From positions 5,809,501 through 5,873,500 of the forward strand of contig NC_092335.1 in assembly GCF_046630445.1 (NCBI RefSeq): a DNA stretch of 64,000 bases. Direction: 5' to 3'. The translations under genes were made by a program, and so were the position numbers. This document shows positions 10,396 to 23,919 of the stretch, in pieces. Under the pieces are notes generated by a model. It did not search any database, was not told the DNA's origin, and worked only from the letters and a program-made list of their open reading frames with translations. How positions within the stretch are numbered: the stretch's first letter is position 1; each line of letters opens with the position of its first letter. This DNA comes from Rutidosis leptorrhynchoides. Taxonomy: Eukaryota > Streptophyta > Magnoliopsida > Asterales > Asteraceae.

Positions 10396-11806
10396 ACTAT
10401 TATTATTATTAGTATTATTATTAGTAATATTAGTTATTATTGTTATTATTACTTATATAAGTATTAGTTACCAATTATTATTGTTATCATAACACTAGTT
10501 ACAATTATAATTAATATTATTAATATTGTTATTACTAATATCATTATCAAAACAAGTATTATTATTTAAGTTGTATGATTATTAATATTATCATTATTAA
10601 TATCAAAAACTACCTTTTAAACAGATAAATATTTTGTACATAAAATATACTTGTTACATATACTATAATTATATTAAGATTTCTCATAACTATATATATC
10701 AAACCTATTAATATTATTACAAACTATCGATTTTTAAATATAACATTAAACAATTATGTATATAAATATGAATATATTAATATAACTATATAAATATTAA
10801 CCATTATGAATATATACACAAATTAAATATACATAATATCTAAATTAAGGATATAATAAATAAATGGGTTCAGTTACGATTATATGTTTTAATATATAAA
10901 TACAAATGATATAGGTTCGTGAATCCTCGGCCAATCCTGCAATATTCGATGTCGTCATATGTATTTTTACTACAAAATACAATAAGTGAGTTTCATTTGC
11001 TCCCTTTTTAAATGCTTTTGCAATATATATTTTTGGGACTGAGAATACATGCGCTGCTTTTATAAATGTTTTACGAAATAGACACAAGTACTTGAAACTA
11101 CATTGTATGGTTGGATTACTATACCGAATATCGCCCCTTCAAGTCTGGTAACCTAAGAATTAGGAAAATGGCCCATAATTGACGCGAATCCTAAAGATAG
11201 ATCTATGGGCCTAACAAACCTCATTCTGGAATTTGGAATGCTTTAGTACTTCGATTTAAATGGTGATTGTGATTGCCAATATTATGGCATACTTGCGAGT
11301 ATGCGGGGAATATTCTATATGCATTATGTTAATATCGGTTACCAGGTGTTCATCATACGAATGGATTTTATACACTTGCGAGTGTAATGATATTTATGAA
11401 AAATGAGGATCTTGTGGTCTATTATATTATTGGAAATGATTGTTTATGATAAACTAATGAACTCACCAACCTTTTGGTTGACACTTTAAAGCATGTTTAT
11501 TCTCAGGTATGAAAGAAATCTTCCGCTGTGCATTTGCTCATTTTAGAGATATTACTTGGAGTCATTCATGGCATATTTCAAAAGACGTTGCATTCGAGTC
11601 GTTGAGTTTAACAAGATGTTATTAAGCCATTTATAGTTTGAATATATTATGAAATGGTATGAATGCCGTCAACTTTCGATGTAATGAAAGTTTGTCTTTT
11701 AAAAACGAATGCAATGTTTGTAAAATGTATCATATAGAGGTCAAGTACCTCGCGATGTAACCAAATGTAATGTATTCGTCCAGATGGATTAGGACGGGTC
11801 ATTAAA

Positions 11807-11893
11807 CTCTGCGCCACGTCAGCTTTCTCTCTCCTCATTCCTCACCATTTCTTCCCATAACACACAATTGTCAACCATGACATACTTTCTCAG

Positions 11894-11974
<81 letters not shown>

Positions 11975-12012
11975 AATGTAATATTATCCATACTCCATAT
12001 TATTATTTAAAT
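11807..12012. other. Spacer between two solo LTRs, with (ATT)n
   Basis: 206 bp separating solo LTR 1 from LTR C. More than a third of it is an (ATT)n microsatellite (11896-11970). It carries the target copies CTCTG (11807-11811) and TAAAT (12008-12012). Confidence 0.85.
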
Positions 12013-12778
12013 TGTGACGACCCGTAAATTTCCGACCAAATTTAAACCTAATCTTTATATGTTTCTGACACGATAATCAAAGTCTGTAATGTTGAGTCTC
12101 AAATTTTTTAAACTGTTTCATGTATTCAATTGACCTTCGGCTGTTTTCGACGATTCACGAACAACTATTTGTAAATAGATACGTGTGTATATATATAAAT
12201 AATAATTAGAAGTATAAATTGAAATATTAAATGTTGTTGTTATGAAATATATAATAATTATTATTTATAAACATATCTATATATAAATAAAAGTATATTA
12301 AAAATAAATATTAAATAATTGTAATACTCGTTTGATGTTTCGATCGATATTAAACAAGTTAAAAACAAACTTATATGATTTTAAAATAAACGATGATCCG
12401 AAAATGAGTTCTATAGATTTTAGGCTTACTCAAAATGTATTTATGATCTAGTTATTAAATTTTAACACTTTTTATATTTTACCCAGAATTGAGTGGGACA
12501 ATTGATGTAATTTTTATTTAACAAATTAAGGATCGAATTTTATAACATAATGACCAAAATAAATAAATATAGTTAATCTAAAATTTTGGGATTTTTTCGT
12601 ATACTTTTATCCGTAATCAATTATCAACGAAGCGCGATATAACACTTCGTAGAAAAAGTGTCGGTAGAAATAGAAAAGGTTTAAGGCTGCTATTCTGCAC
12701 AAATAATTACATTACTATTTGATTTTGCTGTTTACTTTATGGTGTACTAGAACCATATATCTATCTTATCTCTATCTT

Positions 12779-12779
<1 letters not shown>

Positions 12780-12849
<70 letters not shown>

Positions 12850-12850
12850 T
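12780..12850. repeat. (AT)n(AC)n microsatellite
   Basis: About 25 AT units passing into about 10 AC units. Confidence 0.95.
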
Positions 12851-13474
12851 ATACTCTTATAGATATGAAGCAAAAACACAAACCACCTTCCTTATACCTT
12901 CACACGCCACCCTTCCAACCATCTTCTACCACCACCGGCTATGACCACTGTCCGCCACCACCACAGTCCACCTTTTATCCTCACCACCACCATCGAACAT
13001 AAACAACTCACCACATCTTATTATGAAACCCATCACCATATATCACAAATACGGTTTGATTTCTTTTTACTGCTTGAGAAAGGCTCAAGCTTTCGGTTTC
13101 TGTCGTAATGAATTAGGAATGGTGATGATTCGATGATGAAGATGAGTGTTAATGACGAACCAAAAACTAATAAACACTCGTGAGATTTTCTTTGTAGGTA
13201 TTCTATTACTACTACTTCCGCCTTTTTATTTCTACTATACGATTGTTGTTGCAACCACAAAACAAACCAACAATTATCACCATGATTAACAAGATCACTG
13301 CAAATGTTTAAACCATCAATCAATCGTCTGATATGCTGCTATACAATTTCTGTTTTAGACCAAAAACCCTACAACACCCATCACCTTATTTTTCTCTGCT
13401 AAACTTCGATCACCACCCACTTCATCTACGACACACCATTCATCCCCTCCATCGTGAGTCACCACCAAACCACC

Positions 13475-13477
<3 letters not shown>

Positions 13478-13538
<61 letters not shown>
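13478..13538. repeat. (TA)n microsatellite
   Basis: About 30 TA units in LTR C. Confidence 0.95.
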
Positions 13539-13540
<2 letters not shown>

Positions 13541-14164
13541 CTTTTCGTTTCTTCTTTTCTTAACAAGCTCCACCTTGTAAAACCACTCCATCATCACCAC
13601 TTCTTAACCCAAAACACCTCATGATTCGATCAAGACCTTAACCATTCGAACTGCATCATTGTTTCTGTTCTTCCTGTTCGAAACCGTCACCTTTATTACT
13701 GCTCCTGCCGTAAATTCTTTGCTGTTTTGAAAAGGCAAACAAAGGTTATACGAACTAGCTTGATCTATATATTTTGATGACTTATATGGTACTCATTAGA
13801 ACTATGGTCATCATGTATATGGTCACATATATTACGAGTATATATATATAAAAAAAAGAATAAAAGAGAAGCACCCACTAGTGGGAGTTGCTGTCAAGAG
13901 ATGATTTGTTTCAATATGTTTGGCCACCTAATAATTATGTTAGTACAAAATTCAAAAGATGCAACTAGTGGAGTTATTATATTCTATATTTTTTTTCCGA
14001 GTTCCTATATTACCCAAACAGCCACGAAGGGAACAAAAGAGATAATGGACGCATGAACGAGGCCTTTTATTTTCTGATTGGACTGGTATGCTTGATTGGG
14101 CCGTGTTTTGTTGGGCTGTGTAAAGCTTGTTAGCTGGGCCATGATTTATTTCGGTTGGGCTGTT

Positions 14165-15233
14165 TGTAACATCCTCAATCCGGCCTAGATGTAAGATTAC
14201 TAAAGTGCCCTTAAGTTAGTATTGTGTTATTTTATGCTTTTATTTTTATTTAATATTTATTATTATTTAATGATGTGGTTAGGACCAGTTTGTGACAAGG
14301 GTCACAGAACAGGTTTGTTTATTTAATTTGGACTTCGTTTGGGCTGCCAAATGATGTACGAAAGATATCAGATAACTGATAATTACCCGTGTGTCACACA
14401 GTGTGGGATTTTAACCCACTTAACATGACTAGTGCAGCTCATTTCTACATTCTTCCAGAAAATTCCCAAACACACCCGTTCTTCATCTCCCTCACCTACC
14501 AAACCCTAATCCTTGATTCTTGTTTTAGAGCTCAAATCATTTACATTTTCATGTTCCTTGTGATTTACTGATTCTATCAAGGTAAGAATCACAAGTTTTC
14601 ATGCTTTAATCTTTGAGAAAATTGAGTTTTTGTGTTAGTTTTTACAAAGTGAGTAATTTGGGTCAAAGTGGTTAAATTTGATGTTGTTTGAGTCCAAATC
14701 TTGTGGGTTTATGTTTCTTAATGTATAGTGTCTTCGATTTGGTCAGTTTTGAGGTCATAAGCGAGCTCTAGAGCAAGAATTGGTCGATTTTGGGTGAAAC
14801 CCGTCACTTTGTCTTCAGCTTCTGCAGATGAACACGGTCGGCCGAGTGTCTCCTGACACTCGACCGACTGACTCGACCATCGACCGAGTGTGTATGACCC
14901 ACGTCCGAGTGTGTCTGCGAGAGACCATCGACCGAGTGACTAGACACTCGGCCGAGTGAGTGTAGACAGTCGGCCGACTATCTCTGATAGTCGACGTAGT
15001 GTCTTGGGCAGTGAATATTTTACCAAGTGTTGATTTTTAGTCGTTATGCTGCCCGTTTGTATTTTGATGTTTTTGATGTAAATTTTGAAAGTGCAGAAGT
15101 GTTAAGGAGAAAAATTTTAGCGGACAGTTTTTCTGACAAGAATTTTTATATTGTGTTATTTAGTGTTAACGGACATAAACTAACTTGTGGATATGTATTT
15201 CTCAGGAGAAAAGGAGAAAGAGAAGGTTCAGTG
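14165..15233 (+). repeat. Element E 5' LTR, first piece
   Basis: Matches 27517 to about 28553. It contains a field of GACCGAGTG/CGGCCGAGTG words (about 14836-14990) with perfect palindromes CACTCGGCCGAGTG (14945-14958) and AGTCGGCCGACT (14968-14979). The short ORFs at 14389 and 15027 recur in the 3' LTR only because the LTR is duplicated. Confidence 0.92.
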
Positions 15234-17592
15234 TGTAGCGACCCCGACAAATTTGTCATTTGACGGCGCCGACTACTTAGGTCCCGTTACGTGGTCATAA
15301 GTCTTTAAAATAACGTTTGACCAAAATATGTCGCATTCATTGCAAAAGTAAAGAGTGTTCCCTAGTTTACAAGAATTGTTCATCCAAAAGTTACGTTACA
15401 AAGTTACAAGTACAAATGAAACCTATGCGACACAATTTAAAAGTAGCCAAAAGATGCTCCATGTATGCATAAATACTCGACATCCAAAGCAAGTAACAAA
15501 ATAATGAGCGGAAGCATGTATCATGTATCGTTCAAGGACCTGAGAAAAACATAGAAATCTGTCAACGAAAACGTTGGTGAAATCATAGGTTTAAGTAAGT
15601 AAGTACAAGCGAACCACAAGATTTGCATCAATGAAATAATAGTAATACATTCCAAAAGTTTGTTTCACGAGCACCCAATTATCAATGCTTAACATTTCTC
15701 CCATTGAACCCCATCACTTAGTGCTAGAACATACACTGTTTCTCGAAAATATATTTCATTTGTAAACGGTAGCGAACCGTTTGAATGAGGGTTTGTCAAA
15801 CCCATATGGATCCATACAACATAAGTTCTCGCTTACACCCGGCAAGTGTAACTAATGATAATCGAATTGAGGATTTTGTTCTAAACTCGTATGTAGAATG
15901 TTTGTTTTCCTGTACTTGTGTTCACTTAGTAAAGAAATGTTTATGTTTTCTCATCCCAAATGTAAGTTCAAAAAGAGTAAAAGTGGGACTATGATCTCAC
16001 CTTGAGTGCACGAGTAGTAAAGTACTTCAACAAGTAAACGTGTGCAAAGAACAATGCTAGTCTTGACCTAAACAATAGGTTGTATCAATAACGGTAAACA
16101 CGATAGGTCAAAGATGTTCAATTAGTCCTATGGCTCGTTAAGACTCGATCATAATAGCATGTGAATCAAATTGTCATGTTCCATGCAAGGTACAAGTATA
16201 AAAACATGTTAGAACGATTGCACAAATATTTGGTTAAGTTTGATTAAAAGTCAACTTGGTCGGGTCAAAGTCAACGAAAAAGTCAACACGTTCGGGTCGG
16301 GTCCCAAACTATTTTTCTAAGCTTAGAAGTCATATATGAGCATGTTGGCCAAATTACATGTTAATCGGAGGTGCGTAGCATAGCAAACATTTTTCGAAAT
16401 TTGACAAAGTAGGTCAGAACCCAAACACGGCTATTGCCGCGCCGCAGCCAGAGGTGTCGCGCCGCGACATTAGGCGTGGCCTGGTACCTGGTCAGTTTCA
16501 AAAGTTCAAGTCTTGATCCAAAATTCAATTTAGCACAAAACGCAAACCGTAAACACTTAGAATACGCATCTTATATCATTGGAAAGCTCTTTTGACAAGG
16601 AATACAATTAACTACCTTTCACAAGCAAAAACATCAATTACAATAACCGAAAACTCGTCAATTGATCAAGAAGGGTTTATTTTCAAAGTTTCAAGTTCGT
16701 AAAACGTATTTTATGATTCGGGAATCCAATTTACACATACGATATGCCGTTCCGATGGTAATTAAGCATACAATGCATCTAAACACTTACTAACAACATT
16801 AACAAGCATTCAATGCATCAAAAGTTCATTTCAAAGTCTATCAAACCCTAACCAAAATTCACAAAAATCAATAATCATGTGTTTGAAGTTTTCTTAATCA
16901 ACCTACGCATCAAAACGAAGCTAGTGATACTAGTAACACAATTAAAACATGAACTTTAACAATCAAACAACTTTTAATCATCCAAAATCAAAGATTAAGC
17001 TAACCCACTTCAAAAGTTCAAACTAGTTACTCAAATCAACAAATCGAGCAAACAAAACATATATTCATGCTAGACACGAGCCATAGACACTAACTAACAC
17101 AATTTCAAGTCAAAAACACGAATTTAGAGAAATCTAGAGTTTTAGAAATGTTACCCAAACGAGATGAAGTTGGTATCAAATTGTAGAGGATGAAGAGAGG
17201 ATTCCAAATATGTAATTTGTTTTGTTGTAAGCTTCCTAGATCGAATTTAGATGATGAATGATTGAATTGGGTGTTTGTGTGTGTGTTCTTGCTAGAGGGA
17301 AAGAGAGAGAGGTGGAGATGGTTGAATGGTGGTGATTGGGGTGGACTAGGTGACCTAGTCAACTAGTTTGCCCCGTGTCAATTTTAGTCCCTCGAGTTTG
17401 TAGTCGGGTGCGAAAATTATCTAAACGGAATATTTTAAAACGCGTATTAACGGAGGATGTTAAAATCCAATAACGGAAAAAAAAAATTAAGAATGTTAGC
17501 TAACGGAGGATACGAATTTAGTTACGAAGGATATTTTTAAAATAAAAAGACGGGCGTTAAAATAATTTAACGGAAAAATGCGGGATGTTACA
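15234..17592 (-). repeat. Element F 3' LTR
   Basis: Near-identical to 21559-23919 (for example one substitution in the GC-rich field near 16440). It holds the palindrome GTCGCG-C-CGCGAC (16456-16468) and the conserved LTR stem-loop CAACG-TTTT-CGTTG (15563-15576, minus sense). ORFs at 15785-15994 and 17105-17362 simply recur in both LTRs. Confidence 0.95.
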
Positions 17593-20092
17593 TTACCCAC
17601 ACCTTAAAAGAAATTTCGTCCCGAAATTTAGTTGGAAGTAATAGTCGATGTCTCTTCCTTGAGACCTTGCATTGTCAATGCTATGAATAAGTGAAGATAC
17701 GTCCTTGGGCATTCCCACGAATTTGGACAGTCGGGGTTTTATGTTGTATTAAGGCTTGGTTTTACGATCCACAATTTCAACCGGTCTTTCTACGAAGAGG
17801 AGTTGTCATCAATAGTAAGTTTATCTAGAAGGATAGCACGTTCCTGTTCCGCAGGACACGTATCTAAGTTTGTTACATGGAACGTAAGGTAAACGGAAAC
17901 TTAATTGAGTCGGAAGTTCTAAACGGTAGGAAGCGGTTCCAATACGCCCCAAGATTTCAAAAGGATCAATATTGCGGATATAATTTCCTCGATTTCCCGA
18001 AATGGATTACACCTTTCCAAGGTGTGGTTTTCAATATTACACGGTTACTGACTTTAAATTTGAGAGATTTTCATCTAACATTGGTATAACTCATTTGGCG
18101 ACCACGGGCCGTCTTGAGCCCTTCTCGGACTTGAACTATCTCAAAGGTTGTTTCTTGAATGATTTCAGATCTGATGATTTTCTTGTCACCTACTTCGGTC
18201 CAACGAATAGGAGAACAACATTTGTGGTTATATAAAGTTTCGAAAAGAGCGCGTTAACACGCGAGTGGTAACTACTGTTGTAAGAGGGATCAACTAAAGG
18301 CGACAATACAAATTTGTAACATGTCTTTCCAAGATGTGAAACGTACGTTTGTTTGGTCCGTTGATTGTGGATGATACACAGCATTCATGTTTAAACGTGT
18401 CCCTACAGTTCCTTGTAAGGCATCCCGAATTTAGAAGTGAGACGAGTATCCCGATCTGAAATTTTAATGGAGATGGTACGCCGTGCCGAGCTAGAATTTT
18501 TTTTAATACACGTTTGAACAGGTTTCGTTTCTCAAGAGGTCCGCACCGCGGAAGATCCATCGGTTCCCGAAAGTGGTTGTTAGGACTATTCACCATCGTG
18601 GCGAATACTAATATAATGTGAAGAGTTTTTCTCTCCATTGAGAAGTTTTTATAAAAAGTTTCCTTACACGGAAAATGCGAGCAATAAGACAGGAGTGAAA
18701 TGAGAACTTAGAATAGGATGAGTTCACACCTTGAGGTAACCATGTCGCGCACTTAGTGGTCGAATGTTGAGGCTTGGTGGGATAACGAGATAGTACACGT
18801 AGTTATATGATAAGTCAAAGAAGAGTGAAGCATCCTTGGATTGGGTGTTATCTTAAGTTCCAGTAATATCAGGCGGAAAATGGTGAAATAACAGGGCTAT
18901 GTAACGTGGCACGTGTTGATGAGAAGGTTGATCGGGTCCATGATTAAGTATTCAAATTTATCGAGCAAATTAACGAATTTCAGTTCCCTTGATTTCGAGT
19001 CGAGAGAGTATGTCTTTCGGGCGTTCAAGTAGAAATATTTCCATATTTGAGTTCCAGTGTGCTAAACGAATTTAGCTAGTAAGGTTTGTGTGAAAGATCA
19101 TGTTCAAAGTTCAGACACGGAGAGGTTTAAATTTTTCCCTCAGTGAGTTAATGAGTTTAAAGGTCGTGCAACACGAGAAAAGTCAGAAATGAATCTTCAG
19201 TGATAACCGGCGAGATCTAAGATTTTACGAATACAAGTCTGAGTCGTGAGGGTTTCCCGATTACGTGTGGTTCCGATTGAGAGATGTATTGAGATACTTT
19301 GACCACTAACAACATGGTCTAAAAATTGAACTTCGTTTAACCAAAATTCTCACTTGGAGAATTCGGTATAGAGTTGCTCTTTTCTCAAGTGTTCGAGCGT
19401 AAGTCGGAGACATTGTTCGTTTTCTTCTTCGCTTGAATAGGTTTAGAACATCAATTATAAGTACGGTAACGATTTGTCTAAATAAGTTTGCACACGCGGC
19501 TCCGGAGGTTTATGAATACAGACGGAGCCTTAGATTAATTGAACGGTACTAAGAGAGATTTACAACTATCGTAGCGAGTTCAGAAAATGGTTTAGGAGAC
19601 ATCGTCTCCCTCAACCCTCAATTGATGATAACAAGGATGGAGATCGATTTGGTATACACACGAGATCCTCGTACTTGATCAAGAGGTCATTGATACGGGG
19701 AAAAAGAATATCGGTTCTTAACCGGAAATTATTTAGTTCACAATAATCTATACAAGACGATAGGGAAACATTTCTTCTTAACGAATAGGTTTTGAGCTCC
19801 TCAACTCTATAGGTGTTAAGTCAAAATTCAAATTATTCACCCAATAAGTTTAACGCACATCCTCCGATATAAATTTGGTGGCACACAATAGTTTTTCGTG
19901 GGTCACTTGAATGGCCTAAGCAATATCTAGGGGGAGTGGTGGAGTGCAAGGAGTACGAGTCAAAGTCTTGGTTATAAAACGTCTAACGATAACCGAATCG
20001 AATAAGTATGAAATATGCGGGTTGTTGTGAAGAAACGTACCCGTGACTAGTCCATCGTCGTCTCGGGCATCCTAGGTGTCGATGTTGAAAGT
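17593..20092 (-). pseudogene. pol: Element F pol remnants (PR, RT, RH, INT)
   Basis: Reading the minus strand from 20092 down, fragments of Ty3-type pol appear in order but in shifting frames with many stops. They are: a GTFLHNN protease entry and SYLFDS near 19990-20040; a protease C-terminal piece (LNFDLTPIEL) near 19830; reverse-transcriptase pieces (LRKEQLYTEFSK, then EVQFL) near 19330-19400; a GYHRRFI-like piece near 19210; an integrase piece LARHGVPS near 18490; and the integrase GPY/F region (PWKGVIHFGK) near 18020-17970. The segment between protease end and reverse-transcriptase core is compressed, implying a deletion. None of this can make enzyme. Confidence 0.8.
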
Positions 20093-21134
20093 TCAACGGC
20101 GGGCATTGGGGTTGGCTTTCTTCTTTGGGCACGCATTCCTATAATGACCCGGTTGGCCACATTCGAAACAAACAACCGCCCTTGGCGCATTGGGCGTCTT
20201 TTGAGCGACGGTAATGGTACTTTTACAAATATGGGCCACATGGCCACTTCTTTGACACCTGATGCAAAATGGTTTGCCACATTCACCCAAATGATGTTTG
20301 CGACATTCGTTACAGTAGGGCAGGTTTCCGGCATACCCTTTCTTGCTGTCGGAGGTGAAGGACTTCTTGGTGAGGTTGTTGTTGTAGTTGCTCGATGGAG
20401 AGGCTTCCCATTTTCTTTTGTTGTTACCCGGTTGGTCCTCGGCCGTAGGTGTCGGTGCTTCAATTTCATTCACCGTTTTTATAGATTGGCGGGCCATCGT
20501 TAAAGCCTCTTGTAGGTTGGCGGGTTTGGATGACATTAACCCGTGTTGAACGCTCTTCGGGAGGCCATCCATGTAAAGTTCGACTCTTAGGGATTCGGGA
20601 GTCATGAGATTTGGACACATTAAGACTAGTTCGGTAAACCGTTGATTATAAGCTTCGAGGTCATTCCCGACCGTTTTTAAATTCCTTAGACCCTGTTCGA
20701 GCCTTCGAGTCTCGTCGCGCGGGAAGTATTCGGTGATCATTCTTTCTCTTAATTCGGTCCAAGAGAGTGTAAGCCTCATCGATACCCACTGATTGTACAT
20801 ACGTGTTCCACCATGAGAGAGCAACACCGGTGAAAGTGAGGGTGGAAAACTTGACCTTATCTTGGTCCTGACAACCGCTTATGTTAAAAACGGCTTCCGT
20901 TTGTTCGAACCATCGGGTGAGAACAATCGGTCCCCCGGTTCCATCGAAAGTGGGAGGTTTGTACCCCATGAAGTTTTTGTAGGAGCACCCCTCGTTTGAA
21001 TTATCGGCTCCATGATTGTTGTTGTGGTTGGAGAAGTGATCGGCCACGGCCTCACCCACGGCGGTGGCTATCATTCGTTGAAGGGCTTGTTCTAAAGTTT
21101 CGGGAAGGGTATTGTGTTGACCTTGGTGAGCCAT
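20093..21134 (-). pseudogene. gag: Element F gag, one frameshift
   Basis: The probable start is the ATG at 21134-21132 (MAHQGQHN). The first frame covers the N-terminal capsid part: CSYKNFMGYKPPTFDG, then a LTRWFEQTEAVF block, then ALSWWNTYV. A one-base change near 20775 shifts frames. The second frame (to TGA at 20093) gives WTELRERMITEYFPRDE, FTELVLMCPN and two nucleocapsid knuckles: CxxC-H-C in CIRCQRSGHVAHIC and CFECGQPGHYRNAC. Only this single lesion affects gag, while pol is ruined. Gag would form particles and bind genomic RNA. Confidence 0.88.
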
Positions 21135-21540
21135 TGTTCCTTCATGACACAAGAATATCGTTGATTAGTATTCTTAACAATACTAATCGTGATATGGAAT
21201 AATGATGAAGAGAAAATTTTCCTTGATTCGCCTTAAATTCTTTATGTCGTAATGTCGGAACGTTCATATGAGTCACCGTAATATAATCCCGGCAATTATA
21301 TTACCCTGATTCATATGTGCATTCGACATTATTCTATAAAGTCAAGGTGGCGCGTCAATCAAATTAAACAACGAAAGATTTAGATGAAGCGAGAGTTAGT
21401 TATGAGTAGAAACGTTCGAGTATAAATGCACAAATAGTCAAGTAATTCCTACTTCATGTCTATATGCCGGTTGTAGTCTAGATTCACTAATGTAACCTAT
21501 GACTCGGGGTTGACACCAATGAACTCTAAATCCCTACAAC

Positions 21541-21558
21541 CAATGCTCTGATACCACT
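21541..21558 (-). promoter_or_regulatory. Element F primer-binding site
   Basis: On the minus strand AGTGGTATCAGAGCATTG directly follows the 5' LTR; TGGTATCAGAGC is the initiator tRNA-Met complement. About 400 bp of leader without a gene (21135-21540) lie between it and gag. Confidence 0.92.
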
Positions 21559-23919
21559 TGTAGCGACCCCGACAAATTTGTCATTTGACGGCGCCGACTA
21601 CTTAGGTCCCGTTACGTGGTCATAAGTCTTTAAAATAACGTTTGACCAAAATATGTCGCATTCATTGCAAAAGTAAAGAGTGTTCCCTAGTTTACAAGAA
21701 TTGTTCATCCAAAAGTTACGTTACAAAGTTATAAGTACAAATGAAACCTATGCGACACAATTTAAAAGTAGCCAAAAGATGCTCCATGTATGCATAAATA
21801 CTCGACATCCAAAGCAAGTAACAAAATAATGAGCGGAAGCATGTATCATGTATCGTTCAAGGACCTGAGAAAAATATAGAAATCTGTCAACGAAAACGTT
21901 GGTGAAATCATAGGTTTAAGTAAGTAAGTACAAGCGAACCACAAGATTTGCATCAATGAAATAATAGTAATACATTCCAAAAGTTTGTTTCACGAGCACC
22001 CAATTATCAATGCTTAACATTTCTCCCATTGAACCCCATCACTTAGTGCTAGAACATACACTGTTTCTCGAAAATATATTTCATTTGTAAACGGTAGCGA
22101 ACCGTTTGAATGAGGGTTTGTCAAACCCATATGGATCCATACAACATAAGTTCTCGCTTACACCCGGCAAGTGTAACTAATGATAATCGAATTGAGGATT
22201 TTGTTCTAAACTCGTATGTAGAATGTTTGTTTTCCTGTACTTGTGTTCACTTAGTAAAGAAATGTTTATGTTTTCTCATCCCAAATGTAAGTTCAAAAAG
22301 AGTAAAAGTGGGACTATGATCTCACCTTGAGTGCACGAGTAGTAAAGTACTTCAACAAGTAAACGTGTGCAAAGAACAATGCTAGTCTTGACCTAAACAA
22401 TAGGTTGTATCAATAACGGTAAACACGATAGGTCAAAGATGTTCAATTAGTCCTATGGCTCGTTAAGACTCGATCATAATAGCATGTGAATCAAATTGTC
22501 ATGTTCCATGCAAGGTACAAGTATAAAAACATGTTAGAACGATTGCACAAATATTTGGTTAAGTTTGATTAAAAGTCAACTTGGTCGGGTCAAAGTCAAC
22601 GAAAAAGTCAACACGTTCGGGTCGGGTCCCAAACTATTTTTCTAAGCTTAGAAGTCATATATGAGCATGTTGGCCAAATTACATGTTAATCGGAGGTGCG
22701 TAGCATAGCAAACATTTTTCGAAATTTGACAAAGTAGGTCAGAACCCAAACACGGCTATTGCCGCGCCGCGGCCAGAGGTGTCGCGCCGCGACATTAGGC
22801 GTGGCCTGGTACCTGGTCAGTTTCAAAAGTTCAAGTCTTGATCCAAAATTCAATTTAGCACAAAACGCAAACCGTAAACACTTAGAATACGCATCTTATA
22901 TCATTGGAAAGCTCTTTTGACAAGGAATACAATTAACTACCTTTCACAAGCAAAAACATCAATTACAATAACCGAAAACTCGTCAATTGATCAAGAAGGG
23001 TTTATTTTCAAAGTTTCAAGTTCGTAAAACGTATTTTATGATTCGGGAATCCAATTTACACATACGATATGCCGTTCCGAAGGTAATTAAGCATACAATG
23101 CATCTAAACACTTACTAACAATATTAACAAGCATTCAACGCATCAAAAGTTCATTTCAATGTCTATCAAACCCTAACCAAAATTCACAAAAATCAATAAT
23201 CATGTGTTTGAAGTTTTCTTAATCAACCTACGCATCAAAACGAAGCTAGTGATACTAGTAACACAATTAAAACATGAACTTTAACAATCAAACAACTTTT
23301 AATCATCCAAAATCAAAGATTAAGCTAACCCACTTCAAAAGTTCAAACTAGTTACTCAAATCAACAAATCGAGCAAACAAAACATATATTCATGCTAGAC
23401 ACGAGCCATAGACACTAACTAACACAATTTCAAGTCAAAAACACGAATTTAGAGAAATCTAGAGTTTTAGAAATGTTACCCAAACGAGATGAAGTTGGTA
23501 TCAAATTGTAGAGGATGAAGAGAGGATTCCAAATATGTAATTTGTTTTGTTGTAAGCTTCCTAGATCGAATTTAGATGATGAATGATTGAATTGGGTGTT
23601 TGTGTGTGTGTTCTTGCTAGAGGGAAAGAGAGAGAGGTGGAGATGGTTGAATGGTGGTGATTGGGGTGGACTAGGTGACCTAGTCAACTAGTTTGCCCCG
23701 TGTCAATTTTAGTCCCTCGAGTTTGTAGTCGGGTGCGAAAATTACCTAAACGGAATATTTTAAAACGCGTATTAACGGAGGATGTTAAAATCCAATAACG
23801 GAAAAAAAAAATATTAAGAATGTTAGCTAACGGAGGATACGAATTTAGTTACGAAGGATATTTTTAAAATAAAAAGACGGGCGTTAAAATAATTTAACGG
23901 AAAAATGCGGGATGTTACA
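21559..23919 (-). repeat. Element F 5' LTR
   Basis: 2361-bp partner of 15234-17592. The conserved stem-loop is at 21888-21901 and the minus-sense CTCAGGT follows it. Confidence 0.95.

Larger units (their letters stand above)
12013..14164 (+). repeat. LTR C, first piece
   Basis: 5' portion of solo LTR C. No gene. It includes (AT)n then (AC)n at about 12780-12850 and (TA)n at 13478-13538. The several short ORFs here (for example 13033-13323 and 13333-13563) have no protein character. Confidence 0.8.
15234..23919 (-). mobile_element. Element F: Ty3/gypsy, minus strand, decayed pol
   Basis: Inserted in the E 5' LTR, with CAGTG (15229-15233) and CAGCG (23920-23924) as near-matching target copies. 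The LTRs (2359 and 2361 bp, TGTAGCGACCCC...ATGTTACA) are almost identical by eye. On the minus strand the order is 5' LTR (23919-21559), primer-binding site, gag with one frameshift, protease remnant, then reverse transcriptase, RNase H and integrase remnants full of stops, then a PPT-like stretch beside the 3' LTR (17592-15234). The interior is only 3966 bp; sequence between protease and reverse transcriptase is missing. Confidence 0.93.

Noticed and set aside
15785..15994. ORF found twice (also 22110-22319), and pairs at 14389/27741, 33230/43078, 34936/44785 and 35480/45329
   Set aside because: Duplication is explained by paired LTRs; the ORFs show no protein features.
20047..20503. ORFs on both strands overlapping element F gag
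   Set aside because: They are shadows of the gag frame 20093-20827, which has the capsid and knuckle motifs.
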